Shown here one piece after another: positions 26,037-33,642 of a stretch of DNA of 64,000 bases. A program made the position numbers and the translations under genes. Under the pieces are notes generated by a model that made no database searches, was not told the DNA's origin, and saw nothing but the letters and a program-made list of their open reading frames with translations. Numbering within the stretch: position 1 is the first letter of the stretch; every line of letters begins with the position of its first letter. The DNA is from Mucilaginibacter_A sp050954285 (GTDB lineage Bacteria > Bacteroidota > Bacteroidia > Sphingobacteriales > Sphingobacteriaceae): NCBI GenBank assembly GCA_050954285.1, contig JBPBPL010000019.1, positions 28,044-92,043 of the forward strand, read 5' to 3'.

Positions 26037-26654
26037 ATGGAAGCCGGCTACCCAAAAATTCTGTTTCTGGATGTTGGCGGCGTTTTACTGACAAATGGTT
26101 GGGGACATGAATCGCGCCAGCTGGCCGCAAAAATATTTGAAATAGATTATGCAGAAATGGAAGCTCTGCATAATCTTATTTTTAACATTTACGAAATCGG
26201 AAAAATTACGCTTGATGAGTACCTTGATACAGTAGTTTTCAATCATCCCCGAAACTTTACCCGTGAGGATTTTAAAGCTTTTGTTTTTTCTGAATCAAAA
26301 GAACTTCCGGATTTGTTGCAATGGCTGATCGAATGGAAAAAAGATTGTGGTTTCCGGATCATGTCCATCAACAATGAAGGAAAAGAACTGAATGACTACC
26401 GCATCAAAAAATTTGGATTACACCGGTGTTTTGATGCTTTTGTTTCTTCCTGCGATGTGGGAATGCGGAAACCTGATCCTTCTATATTTAAGCTTGCCAT
26501 GGGAATTGCCCAAGCCAGTCCGGAACAATGCTACTACTTTGATGATCGCCAGATGCTGGTAAAAGTGGCCAGAAACACAGGTATAAACGTGTATCAGCAT
26601 AAAGGTTTTGAAACAACTAAACAGTTATTAGAAAATATTAAATCACAATTTTAA
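26037..26654 (+). CDS. HAD superfamily hydrolase (class IA-like)
   Basis: A 205-aa phosphatase-like protein. Motif I is LFLDVGGVLLTNG, in which the usual second aspartate is Gly (DxG, as in the YihX/epoxide-hydrolase-type HAD branch), motif II the serine of RIMSINNEGK, motif III lysine in VGMRKPDPSIF, and motif IV DD in YYFDDRQML. It likely dephosphorylates a sugar phosphate, given its place between tal and gnd. Missing the second aspartate suggests checking whether it is truly a phosphatase. Confidence 0.78.
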   Translation: MEAGYPKILFLDVGGVLLTNGWGHESRQLAAKIFEIDYAEMEALHNLIFNIYEIGKITLDEYLDTVVFNHPRNFTREDFKAFVFSESKELPDLLQWLIEWKKDCGFRIMSINNEGKELNDYRIKKFGLHRCFDAFVSSCDVGMRKPDPSIFKLAMGIAQASPEQCYYFDDRQMLVKVARNTGINVYQHKGFETTKQLLENIKSQF

Positions 26655-26664
26655 ATTAAAAAAA

Positions 26665-28101
26665 ATGCCGGACGATAAATATACATTTGGAATGATCGGA
26701 CTTGGAACCATGGGCAGAAACCTGCTGCTAAACATGGTGGATCATAATTTTTCTGGTGCAGGATATGATAAAGATGCAGACAAAATTGGTTTGCTAGAAA
26801 AAGAAGGTGAAGGAAAACCAGTTAAAGGTTTCCCGGATTTAAAAGATTTTATCAGCAGTTTACAAAAACCACGTGCAGTAATGATGCTGGTTCCAGCAGG
26901 AAAAATTGTGGACAGTGTGATTGAAGACCTGCTTCCGCTGATGGAAGAAGGCGATATCATTATCGATGGCGGTAATTCTCATTTTACGGATACCAACCGC
27001 CGGGTAGAATATCTAAACCCTAAAAAACTGCACTTCTTCGGTATGGGTATTTCCGGTGGAGAAGAAGGAGCGCGCAATGGCCCAAGTATGATGCCGGGTG
27101 GGGATAAAGAAGCTTACCAGCATGTAAAAGAAATTTTTGATGCCATTGCCGCACATGTAGATGGGCAGCCTTGCGTAACTTACATTGGGCCAGGTGCTTC
27201 CGGTCACTTTGTGAAAATGGTGCATAATGGTATTGAATATGGTTTGATGCAGCTAATTGCAGAAACTTATGGCATTATGCAAAAAGGTTTAAAAATGGAT
27301 GACGAATCCATTCAAAAAACTTTTGCAAAATGGAACGAGGGCCGATTAAAATCATACCTGCTGGAAATTACAAAAGATATTTTCGCTTTTAAAGAAGACG
27401 GAAAAGATATGCTACTGGTAAATGATATTAAAGATGAAGCCCGTGCTAAAGGAACCGGAAAATGGACTTCGCAAGTGGCCATGGATCTGGAATTACCAGT
27501 ACCAACTATTGATACTGCTGTTTCCATGCGCGATTTATCAAAATATAAGTCTCTGCGTGTTCAATTATCGGAGATATATGATGAACAGCTTCCTTTAATG
27601 TCGGATAATACAGAAGAGTTTTTAAATTCCTTGGAGCAGGCTTTTTATTTCAACACCATTATTACTTATACGCAAGGTATGCACTTGCTGTATAAAGCAT
27701 CCAAAGATTACCAGTATGACCTGAATCTGGCTGCGATTGCAAGCATTTGGCGCGGCGGTTGTATCATCCGTTCAGAGTTTTTAAATGTAATCACGAATGC
27801 TTATGATCAAAATAAAAGCATGGAACTTCTTTTATTGGATGAAACTGTGCAAGGTTTGATTAAAGAGACAGAAAGTGCCATTCGTAAAGTGGTTGCAGCA
27901 GCTATCCAATCTGGTGTTGCTATTCCGGCTTATGGTTCATGCTTAAATTATTTTGAAACGTTCCGTACTAAAAATATGCCATCAAATTTAATCCAAGCAC
28001 AACGTGATTATTTTGGTGCACACACTTACGAACTGATTGGCAAAGAAGGTGTTTTCCATACTGAATGGCAGGCAATTCCTTCCCACAAAACCAACAATTG
28101 A
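26665..28101 (+). CDS. gnd: 6-phosphogluconate dehydrogenase, decarboxylating
   Basis: Oxidises 6-phosphogluconate to ribulose 5-phosphate with release of CO2. The 478-aa protein has the Rossmann motif GMIGLGTMGRNLLLNM, the substrate block GISGGEEGARNGPSMMPGG and the catalytic region GASGHFVKMVHNGIEYGLMQ. The C-terminal part (SIWRGGCIIRSEFL) is complete. Ten bases after the HAD gene and 45 bases before zwf. Cofactor specificity (NADP or NAD) is not settled by eye. Confidence 0.96.
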   Translation: MPDDKYTFGMIGLGTMGRNLLLNMVDHNFSGAGYDKDADKIGLLEKEGEGKPVKGFPDLKDFISSLQKPRAVMMLVPAGKIVDSVIEDLLPLMEEGDIIIDGGNSHFTDTNRRVEYLNPKKLHFFGMGISGGEEGARNGPSMMPGGDKEAYQHVKEIFDAIAAHVDGQPCVTYIGPGASGHFVKMVHNGIEYGLMQLIAETYGIMQKGLKMDDESIQKTFAKWNEGRLKSYLLEITKDIFAFKEDGKDMLLVNDIKDEARAKGTGKWTSQVAMDLELPVPTIDTAVSMRDLSKYKSLRVQLSEIYDEQLPLMSDNTEEFLNSLEQAFYFNTIITYTQGMHLLYKASKDYQYDLNLAAIASIWRGGCIIRSEFLNVITNAYDQNKSMELLLLDETVQGLIKETESAIRKVVAAAIQSGVAIPAYGSCLNYFETFRTKNMPSNLIQAQRDYFGAHTYELIGKEGVFHTEWQAIPSHKTNN

Positions 28102-28125
28102 TCCATACTTCTTTTATCCACCCTT
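28101..28125 (-). repeat. motif copy between gnd and zwf
   Basis: ATACTTCTTTTATCC (28105-28119) with flanking CACCC and a T-run: the TAAAAGAAGTA form read from the minus strand. It starts within a few bases of the gnd stop. The tail is imperfect here. Confidence 0.7.
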
Positions 28126-28146
28126 TTTTATCACTCATAAAATTAT

Positions 28147-29655
28147 ATGAAATCAACTAAAAATCAGCCTACAGTATTTGTGATTTTTGGTGGTACCGGC
28201 GATTTAAATTGGCGGAAAATCACGCCTGCTTTGTACAATTTATTTTTGGATGATTGGCTGCCCAACCAGTTTTCCATCATTGGTACTGGCAGAACCAAAT
28301 TATCTAATGATGATTTTAAAGCAAAATTATTGGATGGTATCAACCAATTTTCTCGCAGCGGAAAAGCTGATCCTAAAAAATGGGATACATTTTCTGAAAA
28401 TATAGTTTACCAGCCAGCAGATTTGAATGATTCAGGAACTTATGTAGAATTTGGTAACCTGATTAAAAAGTACGAAGCGGATTGGAAACTTGAAGCCAAT
28501 GTAATTTATTACTTGGCTGTTGCGCCACAGTTTTTCCCGATTATTGCTGAAAATATTTCTAAAAGCGGTTTGGCTACCAATCCGGAGAAAACCCGAATCG
28601 TAATTGAAAAACCTTTTGGCCACGATCTGGAATCTGCAAAATCGCTGAATCAGTTGCTGCAAGGAATTTTTCAGGAAAAGCAGATTTATCGCATCGACCA
28701 TTATCTGGGTAAAGAAACTGTACAGAATATCCTCACATTCCGTTTTGCTAATTCATTGTTAGAACCGCTTTGGAACCGGAATTATATTGAGCACGTACAG
28801 ATTTCTGTAACGGAACAGCTGGGCGTTGCTGATCGTGGAGATTACTACGAAGGAGCCGGAGCAATGCGCGATATGATCCAAAATCATATTTTGCAGTTGC
28901 TTTGTTTGGTTGCGATGGAAATTCCCGTAAACTTTGATGCTGATGAAATCCGCAATAAAAAAGTGGATGTTTTGAACGCCATGCGTCGTTTTACGCCTGA
29001 AAATATCAAAAATTCGGCTGTACGTGGCCAGTATGGTAAAGGCTGGATCAAGGGAAAAGAAGTACCGGGTTATCGCAACGAAAAAAATGTCAACCCAGAA
29101 TCTAATACGGAAACTTTTGCTGCAGTTAAGTTTTTTGTAGATAACTGGCGCTGGCAAGGTGTTCCGTTTTATGTGCGTACCGGCAAACGCTTGCATCAGT
29201 CAGCTTCGGTTATCAGTATTCAGTTTAAAGATGTTCCGCATCCGGTTTTTCCGGCAGAAGCAACAGAGAGCTGGCAGCAGAATAGGTTGATTATCAGCAT
29301 ACAACCGGAAATGAGCATTCGCTTACAAGTACAAGCAAAACGCCCTGGTGTGGATATGGTTATCAATACGGTTGATATGGTTTTTGATTACAAAGGAACT
29401 TACACCAACGAAACACCTGAAGCTTACGAAACATTGCTGTTGGATACGATGCAAGGCGACCAAACTTTATTTATGCGTGCCGATCAGGTAGAAGCTGCCT
29501 GGGCATTAATTATGCCAATTCTGAATGTTTGGGAAACCAAAAAAAGCTCAAAATTTCCGAATTACTCTTCTGATTCATGGGGACCAGAAGTAGCAGAAGC
29601 TTTGATTGCCCGTGATGGCTTCCATTGGTTTACCTTGCCAGTTAAAGAAGATTAG
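28147..29655 (+). CDS. zwf: glucose-6-phosphate 1-dehydrogenase
   Basis: First oxidative pentose-phosphate step. The 502-aa protein starts with FVIFGGTGDLNWRKITPALYN, a mild variant of the usual GATGDLxKRK, and has the catalytic block RIDHYLGKETVQNILTFRFAN with the general-base histidine. VPFYVRTGKRL and MIQNHILQLL are also conserved. Downstream pgl follows after two bases, so the pair is translated together. The oxidative and non-oxidative arms thus form one transcript unit. Confidence 0.96.
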   Translation: MKSTKNQPTVFVIFGGTGDLNWRKITPALYNLFLDDWLPNQFSIIGTGRTKLSNDDFKAKLLDGINQFSRSGKADPKKWDTFSENIVYQPADLNDSGTYVEFGNLIKKYEADWKLEANVIYYLAVAPQFFPIIAENISKSGLATNPEKTRIVIEKPFGHDLESAKSLNQLLQGIFQEKQIYRIDHYLGKETVQNILTFRFANSLLEPLWNRNYIEHVQISVTEQLGVADRGDYYEGAGAMRDMIQNHILQLLCLVAMEIPVNFDADEIRNKKVDVLNAMRRFTPENIKNSAVRGQYGKGWIKGKEVPGYRNEKNVNPESNTETFAAVKFFVDNWRWQGVPFYVRTGKRLHQSASVISIQFKDVPHPVFPAEATESWQQNRLIISIQPEMSIRLQVQAKRPGVDMVINTVDMVFDYKGTYTNETPEAYETLLLDTMQGDQTLFMRADQVEAAWALIMPILNVWETKKSSKFPNYSSDSWGPEVAEALIARDGFHWFTLPVKED

Positions 29656-29657
29656 CA

Positions 29658-30392
29658 ATGGATTTGAAACTCAACATATTTCCTTCCGAGCAGGAAGTGC
29701 TCACGGGAATTGCGAAATATTTTATTGAAACTGGCAATCAAGCTATTACAAAGCAAAGTTTTTTTAATGTTTCATTATCCGGAGGAACTTCGCCTAAAAA
29801 GTTGTATCAATTGCTAACTACCGCAGAATACCGGCAGCAACTGGACTGGACAAAAGTTTATTTTTTCTTTGGAGATGAACGCAATGTGCCTAAAAACTCT
29901 CCAGACAGTAATTTTTTGATGGCAAAAATAGCATTGTTTGATCCTTTGCAAATTGCAGAAAATCAGATATTTGCTGTTGATACTTCTTTGCCGCCGGAAG
30001 CTGCCGCTACGGATTATGCTAATCAAATCAACAATCATTTTGAGAATAAAAAAGTTTGTTTTGATTTGATTTTGCTTGGTTTGGGTGATAATTCTCACAC
30101 TGCATCTTTATTTCCACATACAGATGTTCTTAATGAAAAAGATGCAACTATAAAAGCTATTTTTCTGGAGGATCAACAAGTATTTCGCATCACTAAAACT
30201 GCTTTAATGATTAACCAGGCACATCATATTGCATTTTTATTATATGGTGCTGGCAAAGCAGAAGCAGTAAAACATGTTTTGGAGGATCCAAGTAATGTTG
30301 AAGAATATCCGGCCCAGCTGATAAAACCTGAAAGTGGTGATGTGCAATGGTTTATGGATGAAGCAGCAGCGGCATTACTTCAAAATAAATAA
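29658..30392 (+). CDS. pgl: 6-phosphogluconolactonase
   Basis: Hydrolyses 6-phosphogluconolactone. The 244-aa DevB-type protein shows VSLSGGTSPKKLYQLL, VYFFFGDERNVPKNSPDSNF and LILLGLGDNSHTASLFP, three blocks diagnostic of this family within the glucosamine-isomerase fold. Complete. Ends the pentose phosphate block; a motif copy and a strong terminator follow. Confidence 0.95.
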   Translation: MDLKLNIFPSEQEVLTGIAKYFIETGNQAITKQSFFNVSLSGGTSPKKLYQLLTTAEYRQQLDWTKVYFFFGDERNVPKNSPDSNFLMAKIALFDPLQIAENQIFAVDTSLPPEAAATDYANQINNHFENKKVCFDLILLGLGDNSHTASLFPHTDVLNEKDATIKAIFLEDQQVFRITKTALMINQAHHIAFLLYGAGKAEAVKHVLEDPSNVEEYPAQLIKPESGDVQWFMDEAAAALLQNK

Positions 30393-30397
30393 TTAAA

Positions 30398-30425
30398 TAC
30401 TGTTTTTAGCACCTAAATTTTAAGA
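30398..30425 (-). repeat. motif copy (AACAG form) after pgl
   Basis: ATACTGTTTTTAGC then ACCTAAATTTTAAG: inverse core and a good tail, just after the pgl stop and before the terminator. Confidence 0.75.
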
Positions 30426-30439
30426 TTTCATTTCTTGGG

Positions 30440-30474
30440 AAAGTGATAGTTTAAGAAACTATCACTTTTTTTTT
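30440..30474 (+). terminator. rho-independent terminator of the pentose phosphate block
   Basis: AAAGTGATAGTTT, loop AAG, AAACTATCACTT, then a run of T. It separates pgl from the SDR gene, so the latter has its own promoter. Confidence 0.9.
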
Positions 30475-30538
30475 GTTTTGATAAACAATCTTTGTGTTGG
30501 TGCGTCTGCTTCGGTATATAAGCTCAAGCTAAAAATTT

Positions 30539-31267
30539 ATGAGATTCGAAAATAAAATTTGTTTAGTTACCGGTGGTGGTTCTGGTATCGGGAAAGCTAC
30601 TTGTTTGCGTATGGCATCCGAAGGCGGAACAGTGATTGTGGTGGATATTAATGAACAACACGGTAATGATACAGCTGAAACCATCCGTCAGCACAAAGGT
30701 AAAGCTGCTTTTATCAAAGCTGATTTAGCAATAGCTGAGGACATAAAAAATTGTGTTCAAAAAGTAATTGATGAATATCACCGGATTGATGTACTGGTTA
30801 ATAATGCTGCTTTTATGACCTTTACCAAAATAGTTGATTTGGAAGAAAGCGATTGGGACAAGGTGATGAATATCAATCTGAAATCTGTTTTTCTTTTTTG
30901 CAAATACAGCCTACCGCACATGAAAAATGGTGCTGTGGTAAATATTAGTTCAGTACATGCTTTCCAAACTACACCTGATGTATTACCATATGCCACTACA
31001 AAAGGAGGTATGGAAGCTTTCACACGCGGATTGAGTTTGGAATATAAGCCTACGCAGGCACGTTTTAATTGTGTTGCACCGGGCGCTGTAGATACGCCAA
31101 TGTTATGGTCTAATCCAAACATAAAAGATGGAGTAGAAAAAATGGAAGGCCAGGTTGGTAAGCCAGAAGAATTAGCAGCAGGAATTTGTTTTATGGCATC
31201 TGATGAAGCTTCCTATGTAAACGGAACTACTTTGGTAATCGATGGTAACCGCTTGGATATTCTCTAA
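30539..31267 (+). CDS. short-chain dehydrogenase/reductase
   Basis: A 242-aa classical SDR with the cofactor motif TGGGSGIGKAT, the acidic VVDINEQHG (favouring NAD over NADP), NNA in DVLVNNAAFM and the catalytic S and YxxxK in ISSVHAF ... YATTKGGMEAF. The C-terminal block YVNGTTLVIDGN is also typical. The substrate is unknown. It precedes a GH1-like glycosidase by 14 bases, so it could act on a sugar or aglycone released by it. Confidence 0.88.
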   Translation: MRFENKICLVTGGGSGIGKATCLRMASEGGTVIVVDINEQHGNDTAETIRQHKGKAAFIKADLAIAEDIKNCVQKVIDEYHRIDVLVNNAAFMTFTKIVDLEESDWDKVMNINLKSVFLFCKYSLPHMKNGAVVNISSVHAFQTTPDVLPYATTKGGMEAFTRGLSLEYKPTQARFNCVAPGAVDTPMLWSNPNIKDGVEKMEGQVGKPEELAAGICFMASDEASYVNGTTLVIDGNRLDIL

Positions 31268-31281
31268 AATATTAAACTGAG

Positions 31282-32487
31282 ATGAAAAACAAGTTTATGT
31301 TTGCCACCGGCATCGAAAACAGTTATCCTACTATTTTTATCGATGGAAAAAAGGTACGGGTTGATGAATTAGAAAAAACCGGCCATTACAAAAGGTGGCA
31401 GGAAGATTTTCAATTGGTTAAAGATATGGAGATAGAGTTTTTAAGATATGGTCCGCCGTATTTTTCTACTCATACCGGTCCTGGTCAGTACAATTGGAGT
31501 TTTGCAGACGATACTTTTGCCCGGTTAAAAGAACTGGATATTACACCCATTGTTGATCTTTGCCACTTTGGAGTTCCGGATTGGTTAGATAATTTCCAAA
31601 ATCCTGATTTCCCAAAATATTTTGCAGAATACGCGCTGGCTTTTGCAAAACGCTATCCACATCTAAAATTTTATACGCCCGTGAATGAGATTTTTGTGGC
31701 AGCGTCCTTCTCCGGTCAGTATGGCTGGTGGAACGAAAGTTTAGCCGATGACAAAAGCTTTGTTACCGCTTTAAAACATCTTTGCAAAGCCAATGTGCTA
31801 GCAATGGAAGTTATTGCAAAAGTGCAACCGGATGTAACTTTTATTCAGAGTGAATCATCAGAATATTTTCATCCTGAAGATCCAAGTTGCTGTGCCCAGG
31901 CTGATTTTCTCAACCTGAAACGTTTTTTATCACTTGATCTTTCTTACGCACATTCCATCAAAGTTCCGCATTATAAATATTTGATGGAAAACGGCATGAC
32001 GGATGCAGAATATGAGTGGTTTATGAACAACCAAATCCGTGGAAAATGTATCATGGGCACAGATTATTATGCCAGTAATGAGCATATTGTCCATGCGGAT
32101 GGTTCAACCAGTGCTTCCGGCGAAATATTTGGTTATTATGTGATCACTCAGCAATATTACACGCGCTATCGTTTGCCGGTAATGCACACGGAAACCAATA
32201 TCGCCGAACCAAGTTCGGTTGCCTGGCTGCAGAAAGAGTGGGCAAATTTATACCGGTTCAAGCAGGATGGATTTCCGATTGTCGGTTTTACTTGGTACAG
32301 TTTGCTGGATCAAGTGGACTGGGACACGGCGTTGCGACAAGATAATGGCACTGTTAATCCGCTGGGTTTGTATGATTTAGACCGGAAAATCCGACCCGTT
32401 GGTACAGCCTATAAAAAACTGATTACAGACTGGCGTTCGACATTAGAACAAGAATCTTACGGTTTAAATATTATTTCCGAAATTTAG
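31282..32487 (+). CDS. glycoside hydrolase family 1-like protein
   Basis: A 401-aa cytosolic TIM-barrel glycosidase with no signal peptide. Features of clan A families are visible: DLCHFGVPDWLDNF, FYTPVNEIFVAA (acid/base glutamate in the NE pair) and PVMHTETNIAEPS with the likely nucleophile. Late aromatic block GFTWYSLLDQVDWDTAL matches the GH1 aglycone side. Sequence is shorter than most beta-glucosidases, so substrate is uncertain. Co-transcribed with the SDR gene. Two direct motif copies follow its stop. Confidence 0.75.
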   Translation: MKNKFMFATGIENSYPTIFIDGKKVRVDELEKTGHYKRWQEDFQLVKDMEIEFLRYGPPYFSTHTGPGQYNWSFADDTFARLKELDITPIVDLCHFGVPDWLDNFQNPDFPKYFAEYALAFAKRYPHLKFYTPVNEIFVAASFSGQYGWWNESLADDKSFVTALKHLCKANVLAMEVIAKVQPDVTFIQSESSEYFHPEDPSCCAQADFLNLKRFLSLDLSYAHSIKVPHYKYLMENGMTDAEYEWFMNNQIRGKCIMGTDYYASNEHIVHADGSTSASGEIFGYYVITQQYYTRYRLPVMHTETNIAEPSSVAWLQKEWANLYRFKQDGFPIVGFTWYSLLDQVDWDTALRQDNGTVNPLGLYDLDRKIRPVGTAYKKLITDWRSTLEQESYGLNIISEI

Positions 32488-32527
32488 TGCGGTAAAAGAA
32501 GCATCGTTAAAAATTAAAAGAAGCATC
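32480..32527 (+). repeat. tandem direct pair of GATAAAAGAAGCATC copies
   Basis: GAAATTTAGTGC with GGTAAAAGAAGCATC (32491-32505), then ATTAAAAGAAGCATC (32513-32527), 22 bases apart in the same orientation. The first copy starts at the GH1 stop; the second covers the last codons and the stop of the DUF6702 gene on the minus strand. Confidence 0.85.
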
Positions 32528-32983
32528 AGCATCAGGGTTATCCACCTTGGTGCTTTTTCTTTCTCCACCCACCGTCACGTGCATCATATTAATTTGTTCC
32601 GGGTGTAGTTCATACAAAAGATCATCGCGTACAGTCAGCCGCTTGATGCGGTCAACTCCTTTCACTTCAAAATAACTCCACGTCCCGTCTTCCTGAATTT
32701 CATAACCAATATAAGCAAGATTTAAAATTTTACCATCGGCACTAATCAGCAAATGCTTCTTCACATAATCAGTGATCATCTTGCTAGTCAGCGCTTTATC
32801 TTTTGGCTTGATGATATCCAGCTGGATATGGTTTTGTTTTTCCAGTGCTTTTTCCAGATCGTCGGAAAACATCCGGCAACTGATTTCTATGGAATGATTG
32901 GCCGGATTCTGCTTGATTTCCGTAACACTAACATAAAACGGGTGCAACAGCCTCAGCCAGAAAAACAGGAAAGTAGGTAACAT
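32507..32983 (-). CDS. DUF6702 family protein
   Basis: A 158-aa protein with an N-terminal hydrophobic stretch (LPTFLFFWLRLLHPFYVSVTEI) and a body resembling the Bacteroidota family usually annotated DUF6702: HPFYVSVTEIKQNPANHSIEISCRMFSDDLE and a following acidic domain. Known relatives sit beside HupE/UreJ-like and M1 peptidase genes, as here. Function is unknown. Its C-terminus DASFNF is translated from a dispersed-motif copy, so the native ending may have been replaced. The gene diverges from the HupE/UreJ-like gene. Confidence 0.8.
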   Translation of the reverse strand: MLPTFLFFWLRLLHPFYVSVTEIKQNPANHSIEISCRMFSDDLEKALEKQNHIQLDIIKPKDKALTSKMITDYVKKHLLISADGKILNLAYIGYEIQEDGTWSYFEVKGVDRIKRLTVRDDLLYELHPEQINMMHVTVGGERKSTKVDNPDADASFNF

Positions 32984-33040
32984 CTGTGTACTTGATCAAA
33001 TTTATCTTTCAAAAAAAGCTATAATTACGCGCAAAAACGA

Positions 33041-33064
33041 ATACTGTTTTTATGCCTGATTTTT
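33041..33064 (-). repeat. motif copy (AACAG form) at the HupE/UreJ start
   Basis: ATACTGTTTTTATGCC and following GATTTTT: the inverse core whose ATC is replaced by ATG, the start codon at 33052. The motif thus overlaps the gene's first codons. Confidence 0.65.
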
Positions 33065-33642
33065 CCTTGTACTTTCAATTGGGTTTGCAGCATATTTGCG
33101 ATTGGAAAGGTTACGATCATATTCTTTTCGTAACCGTTTTATGCGGCGTTTACCAGCTTTCCGATTGGAAAAAAGTGTTGGTTTTGGTTACCGCTTTTAC
33201 CATCGGCCATTCCATTACACTGGCTTTGAGCGTGTTCAATATTATCCACATCAACACTTCACTAATCGAGTTTTTAATTCCGGTAACAATCGTTTTAACA
33301 TCCTTAAATAACATCGGTAAAAGAAGCATGGCTAAAAAAACCATCAATCCAACTTATCTTTTGGCTTTATTTTTTGGGTTGATACACGGTTTGGGCTTTT
33401 CCAGTTATTTAAGAAGCTTGCTGGGCAGAAGTACCAATATTGTACCGCAATTATTTGCTTTTAACATTGGTTTGGAGTTCGGACAGATCCTGATTGTAAT
33501 TTCTGTATTACTTTTAGCCTTTTTGCTGATCAAAATCTTCAAAATCAAAGCTGTCGAATGGGGTTTTTTTCTATCTTCGGCTATCTTCGGCATTGCATTG
33601 ATGATGTGTATAGATCGTTTTCAACAAATAATTTTCAGATGA
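33052..33642 (+). CDS. HupE/UreJ family membrane protein
   Basis: A 196-aa membrane protein with about six helices, including HILFVTVLCGVYQLSDWKKVLVLVTAFTIGHSITLALS and a second repeat ALFFGLIHGLGFSSYLRS. Family members are linked to nickel or other metal uptake. The histidine motifs HICDWKGYDHILF and TIGHSITL and FGLIHGLGF are those of HupE/UreJ. Ends with ATGA overlapping the M1 peptidase start by 4 bases. A copy of the dispersed motif lies in frame (NIGKRSMAKK). Confidence 0.85.
   Translation: MPDFSLYFQLGLQHICDWKGYDHILFVTVLCGVYQLSDWKKVLVLVTAFTIGHSITLALSVFNIIHINTSLIEFLIPVTIVLTSLNNIGKRSMAKKTINPTYLLALFFGLIHGLGFSSYLRSLLGRSTNIVPQLFAFNIGLEFGQILIVISVLLLAFLLIKIFKIKAVEWGFFLSSAIFGIALMMCIDRFQQIIFR
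33306..33330 (+). repeat. motif copy inside the HupE/UreJ-like gene
   Basis: TAAATAACATC then GGTAAAAGAAGCATG, an almost perfect core read in frame as IGKRSM in a loop between helices, where the family is variable. Confidence 0.6.

Noticed and set aside
32480..32527. Tandem 22-bp repeat taken as a CRISPR fragment
   Set aside because: Only two units, no spacer of regular length, no cas gene, and each unit is the dispersed motif.
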